DNA of 5,872 nucleotides, from positions 1 to 5,872 of the forward strand of contig RHCK01000112.1 in NCBI GenBank assembly GCA_010030605.1, in the 5' to 3' direction. Positions within the stretch are counted from its first letter, which is position 1; each line of letters begins with the position of its first letter. The stretch comes from Acidimicrobiia bacterium. GTDB taxonomy: Bacteria > Actinomycetota > Acidimicrobiia > Acidimicrobiales > Ilumatobacteraceae. A program made the position numbers and the translations under genes. Under the pieces are notes generated by a model. That model was not told where the DNA came from. It ran no database searches and was given only the letters and a program-made list of their open reading frames with translations. Shown one piece after another: positions 1 through 5,688 of the stretch.

Positions 1-33
1 CGTCTGGCGCGGGAGGCGGCGGGCGTTCGATGA
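1..33 (+). CDS. 3' end of upstream gene (possibly alaS), partial
   Basis: Frame 1 is open from the window edge and reads RLAREAAGVR followed by TGA at 31-33. The stop overlaps the ruvX start as ATGA (30-33), the usual pattern for translationally coupled genes. Ten residues are too few to identify a family. In Actinobacteria the gene directly before ruvX is commonly alaS (alanyl-tRNA synthetase), and an Ala/Arg/Leu-rich helical tail would suit that protein, but this rests on gene order only. It is also possible that this reading is not coding. Confidence 0.45.
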   Translation, partial: RLAREAAGVR

Positions 34-449
34 GAGCTCTCGGCCTCGATCTCGGGACCAAACGGATCGGATTGGCAACGAGTGACATCAGCGGGCTGAT
101 CGCAACTCCGCACTCGACATTGAATCGATCGTCCTCCGTGCGTCGTGATCACGAGAGTATTGCCCGGATCGTCGAAAGCGAAGAGGTCGAGATCGTGGTG
201 GTCGGACTCCCGATTCGGATGAACGGAGAACTCGGTCCCGCAGCCGAAGCCGCCAACCGTGAGGCCGCGAAGCTCGGTACGGTGCTTCGCGTGCCCGTGA
301 TCATGTTCGACGAACGGATGACAACGGTGGCGGCCGATCGTGCTCTCAAGGAAGCCAATATTTCTGCGAGCCGTCGTCGCGAGTTCGTCGACCGCGTGGC
401 GGCCGCCGTGATGCTGCAGACCTGGCTCGATCGAGGATGTCCACGTTGA
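30..449 (+). CDS. ruvX: RuvX/YqgF family pre-16S rRNA nuclease (Holliday junction resolvase-like)
   Basis: This is a 139-residue protein of normal length for the YqgF/RuvX family, which has an RNase H-like fold. It is a cytoplasmic nuclease implicated in maturation of the 16S rRNA 5' end and originally annotated as a putative Holliday junction resolvase. Four family blocks appear in order: GLDLGTKRIGLATSD (5-19) with the first acidic residue D7; VVVGLPIRMNGELGP (56-70); FDERMTT (93-99) with D94/E95; and EFVDRVAAAVMLQTWLD (118-134) with D121. The acidic active-site set is therefore complete. The ATG overlaps the upstream TGA. A purine-rich GGGAGG at 11-16 lies 13 bases upstream, rather far for a Shine-Dalgarno, so coupling to the upstream gene probably helps. 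It overlaps mltG by 13 bases. Confidence 0.95.
   Translation: MRALGLDLGTKRIGLATSDISGLIATPHSTLNRSSSVRRDHESIARIVESEEVEIVVVGLPIRMNGELGPAAEAANREAAKLGTVLRVPVIMFDERMTTVAADRALKEANISASRRREFVDRVAAAVMLQTWLDRGCPR
433..436 (+). promoter_or_regulatory. GAGG, possible Shine-Dalgarno for mltG
   Basis: GAGG directly touches the ATG at 437 and so cannot serve that start well. It is nine bases before an in-frame TTG at 446, a normal spacing. If it is a real ribosome binding site it argues for the TTG start; if not, mltG is translated by coupling to ruvX. This is a short motif that could be chance. Confidence 0.3.
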
Positions 450-1618
450 CGCCGCACAAGCTCGAAGAGGTACCGGACGACGTCGACAATGAACGCCTGT
501 TGCCGACCATTCGAGTGACCTCGAAGTCATGGCGGACGTGGCGTCGTCGCGCCATCGTGCTGGCGCTCGTTCTCGGCGCAATGGTGATGGTGTGGTTCGG
601 AACGGATCAACTGTCTTACCTCCACAAGGTGAACCCACCAGGTGATCCACTCGCCGCCGATGTTTTCGAAGTTGCCCCCGATGACGACCTGGATGCCGTC
701 TCCGAGAAATTGGAGACTGCCGGTTTCATCGTCGACGCCGGAGTGTTCGTGCGCTACGTGGGTGAAGAGGGAGGACTCGTCCCGATTCCCGGCTTTTACA
801 CCATCAGACCGCGCGATCACATGGGCAATATTCTCGCTGTTCTGCGGACCCCACCAAACGAGACCTACTTCAAGATCACGTTCCCGGAGGGGTTCACCAC
901 TCGACAGATCGCCGAACGGATCGCCTCCGAAGTGGGCTCGATCAATGTGGACGGATTCGTCACCGCGGCTGGCCTCGGCGCGAACAGTTCGTCGGTGCGA
1001 TCGAAGTATCAGCCCGAAGGCTCCACAAGTCTCGAGGGTTTGTTGTTCCCCGACACCTATCTCATCGCCGGCGATTCCACACCCGATCAGGTCCTTCGAG
1101 AGATGGTGTCATTGATGGAACGCGTCGGAACACAGGAAGGCCTCGACGAAGCGAGCGTCTTGGTTGGCCGATCGCCGTACGAAGTGTTGATCGTGGCGTC
1201 CATCATCGAGCGCGAGGCCAAACTCGACGAAGATCGCGACCTGATTGCCCGAGTGATCTACAACCGCCTCGACAAGGGCATGCCCCTCGAGGTCGATGCC
1301 ACCTTGTTTTATGGCCAGGATCCCGACACGCCGTTCGCCGAGTTGAAGGCGATGGACACGCCGTACAACACCTACCTGCACGTTGGGCTTCCACCGACTC
1401 CGATCGCCAATCCGGGCCGGGCGTCCATCGCCGCGGCCCTCGATCCCGCACCGAATCCATCGATCAGCGATCCGCGGTGTGCCGAAATCACCGACCCCGG
1501 TGAGTGTCGGTACTTCTACTATGTGCTCGCCGACGAGGAGGGGCGTCACGTTTTCGCCGTCACCCTCGACCAACATTTGGCCAACGTGCAGGCCGCCATC
1601 GAATCCGGAGTTTTGTGA
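437..1618 (+). CDS. mltG: Endolytic murein transglycosylase MltG (YceG-like)
   Basis: This 393-residue protein belongs to the YceG/MltG family, a membrane-anchored lytic transglycosylase that cuts nascent glycan strands and limits their length. A short cytoplasmic segment (1-38, ending in a basic WRTWRRR stretch) precedes one membrane helix (about 39-56). A LysM-like region (roughly 75-140) and the catalytic YceG domain follow. Visible signatures are LEGLLFPDTY (199-208), ASIIEREA (254-261) with E258 in the place of the catalytic Glu of E. coli MltG, VIYNRL (273-278), VDATLFYG (286-293), YNTYLHVGLPPTPIANPG (310-327) and HVFAVTLDQH (371-380). Its only two cysteines, C348 and C357, sit in a loop before YFYYV. 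The ATG at 437 lies inside ruvX and directly abuts GAGG (433-436). A TTG at 446, nine bases from that GAGG and overlapping the ruvX stop, is an alternative start that would remove three residues. Confidence 0.95.
   Translation: MSTLTPHKLEEVPDDVDNERLLPTIRVTSKSWRTWRRRAIVLALVLGAMVMVWFGTDQLSYLHKVNPPGDPLAADVFEVAPDDDLDAVSEKLETAGFIVDAGVFVRYVGEEGGLVPIPGFYTIRPRDHMGNILAVLRTPPNETYFKITFPEGFTTRQIAERIASEVGSINVDGFVTAAGLGANSSSVRSKYQPEGSTSLEGLLFPDTYLIAGDSTPDQVLREMVSLMERVGTQEGLDEASVLVGRSPYEVLIVASIIEREAKLDEDRDLIARVIYNRLDKGMPLEVDATLFYGQDPDTPFAELKAMDTPYNTYLHVGLPPTPIANPGRASIAAALDPAPNPSISDPRCAEITDPGECRYFYYVLADEEGRHVFAVTLDQHLANVQAAIESGVL
1607..1610 (+). promoter_or_regulatory. GGAG Shine-Dalgarno for aroE
   Basis: GGAG lies within the last codons of mltG. 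It is 10 bases before the ATG at 1621 and only 4 bases before an in-frame GTG at 1615 that overlaps the mltG stop. The longer spacing and the ATG codon favour the start at 1621. Confidence 0.5.
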
Positions 1619-1620
1619 CG

Positions 1621-2469
1621 ATGCAAGAAAGCGAAACCCGTCGAATCACCGCTCGCACTTCCGTGGCCGCCGTGATCGGACATCCGGTCGGACAGAGTCT
1701 TTCCCCGGTGATTCACAACGTGGGCTTCGCCTCGACCGGTGTCGACTGGACGTACGTCGCCATTGATGTGCCCGTCAGCGGTCTCGCGGCCTTCATGTCG
1801 TCGTTCGCTCAGTCGTCCCTGGCAGGTTTGAGCGTCACCATGCCCCACAAGAAAGCTATGGCCGGCTTCATGGATTGGATCGATCCGATCGCGGTGTCTC
1901 TCGAGAGCATCAACACCGTCGTCAAGGTCGACGGAGCACTCCACGGACACAGCACGGACGGCGACGGGTTGTGCGACGCGCTTCGAGCAGCCGATGTCGA
2001 CATCGCCGGGGCGTCCATCGTGTTGCTCGGTGCCGGCGGGGCGTCACGATCCATCGCCGATGCACTCGGCCGTTGTTCAGCAGGGGCGATCGGCGTCCAC
2101 AATCGAACGGAGTCGGCGGCAACGTCGATGTTGTCGGTCGGTGGGGCAACGATGCGGGTCGTGACGTCCGCCGATCTTCCCAACGCCATCGAGGAAGCCG
2201 ACATCGTGATCAACGCCACGAGCGTGGGTATGGGGACATCCGAGTCGCCCATCGGAAATTTGCCACTTTCATCACATCAGACGGTCGTCGACATCGTCTA
2301 CCACCCACTCGAGACAGCGTTGCTTGCTCACGCTCGTCGTTCGGGATGTCGAACCGTCGACGGATTGCAGATGCTGGTGCACCAAGCCGTGCGCCAGCAG
2401 GTTCTATGGACGGGTCACGCACCCGATGCTCGTGCCATGATCGCCGCCGCCAAACAGGCTCTGGCCTGA
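1621..2469 (+). CDS. aroE: Shikimate dehydrogenase (NADP+)
   Basis: AroE reduces 3-dehydroshikimate to shikimate with NADPH, step 4 of the shikimate pathway, in the cytoplasm. With the ATG at 1621 the protein has 282 residues, typical for the family. The N-terminal substrate domain shows IGHPVGQSLSP (19-29, with S26 and S28), SVTMPHK (71-77, catalytic K77), N98 in SINTV and D113 in STDGDG. The C-terminal Rossmann domain shows GAGGASRS (137-144), NRT (161-163, the NADP phosphate contact), NATSVGM (198-204), DIVYHPLET (224-232) and DGLQMLVHQA (247-256, Q255). Ser replaces the more usual Asn in the NVT and NTD motifs; the catalytic pair is kept. The frame stays open upstream into mltG, and a GTG at 1615 is a second possible start adding two residues. 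It follows mltG with a 2-base gap, which implies co-transcription. Confidence 0.95.
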   Translation: MQESETRRITARTSVAAVIGHPVGQSLSPVIHNVGFASTGVDWTYVAIDVPVSGLAAFMSSFAQSSLAGLSVTMPHKKAMAGFMDWIDPIAVSLESINTVVKVDGALHGHSTDGDGLCDALRAADVDIAGASIVLLGAGGASRSIADALGRCSAGAIGVHNRTESAATSMLSVGGATMRVVTSADLPNAIEEADIVINATSVGMGTSESPIGNLPLSSHQTVVDIVYHPLETALLAHARRSGCRTVDGLQMLVHQAVRQQVLWTGHAPDARAMIAAAKQALA

Positions 2470-2477
2470 ACCACGGG

Positions 2478-2483
2478 TAACCT
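2478..2483 (+). promoter_or_regulatory. Candidate -10 box (TAACCT) of a leaderless promoter for aroC
   Basis: TAACCT fits the actinobacterial TANNNT -10 pattern and ends seven bases before the A of the aroC ATG. This places the expected transcription start at 2490-2491, on or one base before the start codon. No Shine-Dalgarno is visible in the 21-base aroE-aroC gap, which fits leaderless initiation. No clear -35 box was found. The position match is seen in the sequence; promoter activity is inferred. Confidence 0.5.
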
Positions 2484-2490
2484 GACCGCG

Positions 2491-3639
2491 ATGTTGCGCT
2501 TCCTCACCGCCGGAGAGTCACACGGTCAGGCCCTGGTGGTCATCGTCGAAGGACTTCCCGCCGGGCTCGACGTGACGGTCGAGGACATCCAGTCCGAGCT
2601 CTCTCGTCGTCGCTTGGGTTTCGGTCGCGGTCCGCGCCAACGTTTCGAGCAGGACGACGTGACCCTGCTCGGAGGAGTCCGTCACGGGCGAACCCTCGGT
2701 TCACCAGTGGCCATCGAGATCAAGAACACCGAGTGGTTTCGCTCGGACAAATGGCATGAGGAGATGAGCCCCGCGCCCGGTTCCACCAAGGCCCCGCTCA
2801 CCCGAGTTCGTCCGGGACACGCCGACCTTCCCGGCATGCAGAAGTACGGTTTCACCGACGCACGTGACGTGCTGGAACGCGCGAGTGCCCGTGAAACGGC
2901 GGCTCGCGTCGCGGCGGGAACGTTGGCCAAGTTGCTTCTGCGAACCATCGACGTCGAGATCCTCTCGCACGTGATTCAAATGGGGTCGGTTCGTTCTGAT
3001 GCTCCGCGTCCGACGATCACCGACCTCCCCGCCGTCGACGAGTCTCCGGTGCGTTGTTTCGACCGTGGCGCCGCCGAACGCATGGTTGCCGAAGTGGAGT
3101 CGGCGGCCAAGGACGGAGACAGCCTCGGAGGCATCGTCGAAGTGCTCGGATACGGTGTGCCGGTCGGCCTCGGAAGTCACGTTCACTGGGATCGCAAGCT
3201 CGATGCACTTCTTGCCCAAGCCATCATGAGCATCCAAGCCGTGAAGGGTGTCGAGATCGGCGATGGATTCGAGGTGGCGGGACGACGAGGGAGTTCCGCC
3301 CATGACGCGGTTCGCTGGGACTCGGATTCCAAGGAGTACGTGCGTGACACGACCTTGGCCGGTGGCACCGAAGGTGGCATCAGCAACGGCGGTCTACTCG
3401 TGGTCCGTGCGGCAATGAAGCCGTTGGCGACCCTGAACAAGCCGAGTCTTCCGACCGTCGACGTGGTGACGAAGGATGCGGGTGTCTCGTTCAAGGAGAG
3501 GACCGACGTCACGGCGGTTCCCGCGATGGGTGTGGTGGCAGAGACGATGGTCGCGTTGGTGCTCGCGGCCGAAGCACAGCGAAAGTTCGGAGGGGACTCG
3601 ATCGTCGAGTTCGTTCGTAACGCCAAGAATGCATCCTGA
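2491..3639 (+). CDS. aroC: Chorismate synthase
   Basis: AroC converts 5-enolpyruvylshikimate 3-phosphate to chorismate by anti-1,4-elimination of phosphate, using reduced FMN; it is the last step of the common aromatic pathway. The 382-residue length is usual. Family signatures are GESHG (8-12, with H11), RRRLGFGRGPR (39-49), RPGHADLPGMQKYGFTDARD (107-126, with H110), LERASARETAARVAAG (128-143), GDSLGGIVEV (209-218), the GGTEGGISNG turn (291-300) and ERTDVTAVPA (336-345). The bacterial flavin- and substrate-binding set appears complete. The ATG at 2491 immediately precedes the universally N-terminal LRFLTAGESHG block, so the start is secure. It lies 21 bases after aroE behind a TANNNT box and overlaps aroK by 11 bases. 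Confidence 0.97.
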   Translation: MLRFLTAGESHGQALVVIVEGLPAGLDVTVEDIQSELSRRRLGFGRGPRQRFEQDDVTLLGGVRHGRTLGSPVAIEIKNTEWFRSDKWHEEMSPAPGSTKAPLTRVRPGHADLPGMQKYGFTDARDVLERASARETAARVAAGTLAKLLLRTIDVEILSHVIQMGSVRSDAPRPTITDLPAVDESPVRCFDRGAAERMVAEVESAAKDGDSLGGIVEVLGYGVPVGLGSHVHWDRKLDALLAQAIMSIQAVKGVEIGDGFEVAGRRGSSAHDAVRWDSDSKEYVRDTTLAGGTEGGISNGGLLVVRAAMKPLATLNKPSLPTVDVVTKDAGVSFKERTDVTAVPAMGVVAETMVALVLAAEAQRKFGGDSIVEFVRNAKNAS

Positions 3640-4201
3640 ACCCGCGCGTCCCGTTGATCAGGCACGACACCAATCGCGCCATGTCGTTCTGGTGGGTCTC
3701 ATGGGAACCGGAAAATCGACGGTTGGCAAGCGACTAGCTGTTCGTCTCGGGCGTCCCTTCGTCGACACGGACGCCCGCCTCGAGACGTTGTCTGGTCGGA
3801 CCATTCGGTCCATCTTCGAAACCGACGGGGAGGAAGCATTCCGGGACGTGGAGTCCAATGTCCTCACCGATGTTCTCGAATCTCCGAATCCGTCCGTCGT
3901 TGCCGCCGGGGGCGGCATCGTTCTGCGGGAGCCGAATCGACGTCTCCTCCAGCAGACGTTCGTTGTTTGGCTCCGAGCCGATCCCACGATGTTGGCGAAT
4001 CGTCTCCGACGTTCGGCGCGACGAGGTGCGACTCACCGTCCGCTCATCGACGATGATCCGCTCGGTAAGTTGAACCAGATGAACGCCGATCGCTCCTCGA
4101 TGTACGACGAGGTCAGTACCGTCGTGGTGGACGTCGACCAACTGTCACCCGACCAGATCGTCGAACAATGCGTGCGGGCCTTCACGGAGTCGCCGTCATG
4201 A
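3629..4201 (+). CDS. aroK: Shikimate kinase
   Basis: AroK phosphorylates shikimate at O-3 with ATP (step 5); it is a small P-loop kinase. The 190-residue protein shows the Walker A loop GLMGTGKST (23-31), the substrate/Mg motif VDTD (45-48, D46 and D48), FRDVE (71-75, R72), the GGG loop (94-96), the LID segment with HRPL (136-139, R137) and R155 of DRSSMY. All shikimate contacts expected for the family are present. The only usable start is the ATG at 3629, inside the end of aroC (11-base overlap); no later in-frame ATG, GTG or TTG lies ahead of the first beta strand. This gives about 17 residues before the first strand, somewhat longer than many AroK proteins. There is no good Shine-Dalgarno, so translation is probably coupled to aroC. 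The open frame extends upstream to 3476 within aroC, but that part is a shadow. Confidence 0.95.
   Translation: MHPEPARPVDQARHQSRHVVLVGLMGTGKSTVGKRLAVRLGRPFVDTDARLETLSGRTIRSIFETDGEEAFRDVESNVLTDVLESPNPSVVAAGGGIVLREPNRRLLQQTFVVWLRADPTMLANRLRRSARRGATHRPLIDDDPLGKLNQMNADRSSMYDEVSTVVVDVDQLSPDQIVEQCVRAFTESPS
4186..4189 (+). promoter_or_regulatory. GGAG Shine-Dalgarno for aroB
   Basis: GGAG is eight bases before the ATG at 4198, good spacing. It supports this start over any upstream in-frame start codon in the open frame that reaches back to 4168. Confidence 0.6.
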
Positions 4202-5214
4202 GCAGTCGAATCATTCGGGTGGAGTTGGGCGAGCGTTCCTACCCGGTTGTGGTCGGTCACGGTGCAACCAAAACTCTTCGAACACTCCTCCCAGCGGCGG
4301 CTCGCCGAGCCGTGATCGTCACGCAAGAGGGATTACCGACGATCGGTGATCTCGATCTGCCTCACACCTCTCTGTTCATCGATCGCGGGGAGGCGAACAA
4401 GAATCTCTCGACCATCGAGCATTTGTGTCGAGGGTTCGCCGACTTCGGCCTCACGCGCAACGACGTGGTGATCGGAGTGGGAGGTGGTCTCGTGACCGAC
4501 GTCGCCGGATTCGCCGCCGCTTCGTGGCATCGCGGAACCTCTGTCGTGCATGTCGCCACATCCCTGTTGGGGATGGTCGATGCGGCCATCGGCGGCAAAA
4601 CGGCGGTGAACATTCCCGAAGGGAAAAACCTCGTGGGCGCCTTCTGGCAGCCGCGAGCAGTCGTCTGCGACATCGACCACCTGTCGACGTTGCCCGAGTC
4701 CGAGATGCGGTGCGGGCTCGGCGAGGTGGCGAAATACCACTTCATTTCCGGCACGGACCTGTTGGCCATGACGATGGAAGAGCGAATCGCCGAATGCGTG
4801 CGCATCAAGGCCGAGATCGTCTCCGAGGATGAACGAGAAGGTGGTCGACGAGCCTTGCTGAATTACGGCCACACTCTGGCTCACGCTTTGGAGATCGCCG
4901 GAGAGCACGACATGGCTCATGGCGAGGCCGTCGCAGTGGGGGTCGTGTTCGCCGGTCGGTTGGCGGGTGCTCTCGGACTCATCGACGGAAATCGCGTCGA
5001 GACGCACGAACGGGTCGTCGGAGACACGTATGGTTTGCGTACCCGGCCACTTCGGTCCCATGATCCCGCTGAACTGGTGCGAATCATGCGCCGGGACAAA
5101 AAGGCCATCAATGGACTCACGTTCATTCTCGACGGAGCGGGCGGCCTGGCCGTTCACAATGACGTTCCCGAGGATGTCGTTGTCGAGACATTGCGCACTT
5201 TCCTGAGCGAATAG
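4198..5214 (+). CDS. aroB: 3-dehydroquinate synthase
   Basis: AroB cyclises DAHP to 3-dehydroquinate with catalytic NAD+ and a divalent metal (step 2). The 338-residue protein has the family motifs in order: RGEANK (63-68), the NAD-binding GVGGGLVTDVAGFAAA (93-108), TSLLGMVDAAIGGKTAVN (121-138), EGKNLVGAFWQP (141-152) and GLGEVAKY (173-180) with metal ligand E176. These are followed by NYGHTLAHALE (222-232) with H225, HGEAVAVG (241-248) with H241, and RRDKKAINGLTFIL (298-311). The three metal ligands (E176, H225, H241) are all kept. Related sugar-phosphate cyclases such as valiolone synthases share this fold, but the aro neighbours make dehydroquinate synthase by far the likeliest. The start overlaps the aroK stop as ATGA and has a well-placed GGAG, indicating coupled translation. 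Confidence 0.96.
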   Translation: MSSRIIRVELGERSYPVVVGHGATKTLRTLLPAAARRAVIVTQEGLPTIGDLDLPHTSLFIDRGEANKNLSTIEHLCRGFADFGLTRNDVVIGVGGGLVTDVAGFAAASWHRGTSVVHVATSLLGMVDAAIGGKTAVNIPEGKNLVGAFWQPRAVVCDIDHLSTLPESEMRCGLGEVAKYHFISGTDLLAMTMEERIAECVRIKAEIVSEDEREGGRRALLNYGHTLAHALEIAGEHDMAHGEAVAVGVVFAGRLAGALGLIDGNRVETHERVVGDTYGLRTRPLRSHDPAELVRIMRRDKKAINGLTFILDGAGGLAVHNDVPEDVVVETLRTFLSE

Positions 5215-5241
5215 ACCGCCCCCACCGCGTCGACGTTTCGC

Positions 5242-5247
5242 TAGCGT
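5242..5247 (+). promoter_or_regulatory. Candidate -10 box (TAGCGT) of a leaderless promoter for aroQ
   Basis: TAGCGT matches TANNNT and ends seven bases before the aroQ GTG, which puts the expected +1 exactly on the G of the start codon at 5254. A GAGG at 5248-5251 is only two bases from the GTG, too close to act as a Shine-Dalgarno. No recognisable -35 box lies about 17 bases upstream. The box sits in the 39-base aroB-aroQ gap. The geometry is seen; function is inferred from the known abundance of leaderless transcripts in Actinobacteria. Confidence 0.55.
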
Positions 5248-5253
5248 GAGGTC

Positions 5254-5688
5254 GTGTCGTCCATCCTTCTGTTGCACGGACCGAATCTCGATCTGCTCGG
5301 TCAACGCGAACCCGAGGTGTACGGGAACGCCACGCTCCAGGACTACGTCGATGTCGTGCGCCGTTCCGCCGCCCTTGTCGGCGCGGACGTCGAGGATTTC
5401 CAGTCCAACCATGAGGGTCACCTCGTCGAGGCCATTCATCGCGCACGCGGTCACCATGATGCGATCATCATCAACGCGGGTGCTTTGACCCATTATTCGT
5501 GGGCTCTGCACGATGCCCTCGGCGCTTTCGATGGACGAATCATCGAAGTTCACATCTCGAATCCACACGCTCGGGACGAGTTCCGACGGGTGAGTGTCGT
5601 CGCACCGAAAGCCCATGCGACGATCGCGGGTCTCGGCTCCAAAGGGTACGTGTTGGCCGTGTCGGCGGCCGTCACCGCGGTTCGATGA
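5254..5688 (+). CDS. aroQ: Type II 3-dehydroquinate dehydratase
   Basis: AroQ dehydrates 3-dehydroquinate to 3-dehydroshikimate (step 3). This is the type II enzyme, a small flavodoxin-like protein that forms dodecamers, unrelated to type I AroD. The 144-residue length is normal. Motifs are LLLHGPNLDLLGQREPEVYG (5-24) with catalytic Y23 and loop R18, QSNHEGHLVEAIH (50-62), NAGALTHYSWALHDAL (74-89), EVHISNPHARDEFRR (98-112) with H100, and IAGLGSKGY (124-132). The GTG start directly precedes the first beta strand and the family's N-terminal motif, so no other start fits. Unlike most genes here it is separated from its upstream neighbour by 39 bases with a TANNNT box. Its stop overlaps the following gene as ATGA. 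Confidence 0.96.
   Translation: MSSILLLHGPNLDLLGQREPEVYGNATLQDYVDVVRRSAALVGADVEDFQSNHEGHLVEAIHRARGHHDAIIINAGALTHYSWALHDALGAFDGRIIEVHISNPHARDEFRRVSVVAPKAHATIAGLGSKGYVLAVSAAVTAVR

Noticed and set aside
1504..1620. Upstream extension of aroE by 39 residues into mltG
   Set aside because: The translation is Arg-rich and unlike any AroE N-terminus. It reads the conserved MltG C-terminus in another frame, and a better start with GGAG lies at 1621.
2701..3303. A 200-codon minus-strand open frame opposite aroC
   Set aside because: The His/Arg-rich translation has no motif and lies wholly within aroC, so it is a shadow frame.
3476..3628. Upstream extension of aroK by 51 residues into aroC
   Set aside because: The extension reads the conserved AroC C-terminus out of frame as an Arg/Ser/Trp-rich string. 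The ATG at 3629 gives a normal AroK.
5215..5253. Possible transcription terminator after aroB
   Set aside because: Only short self-complementary words (CGCTAGCG, GTCGAC) are present, with no stable stem and no T-run, so no terminator can be supported.
4333..5616. A 427-codon open frame on the minus strand opposite aroB and aroQ
   Set aside because: It spans two well-supported genes and their gap, has no recognisable domain, and is explained by GC-rich codon bias leaving the complementary frame free of stops.
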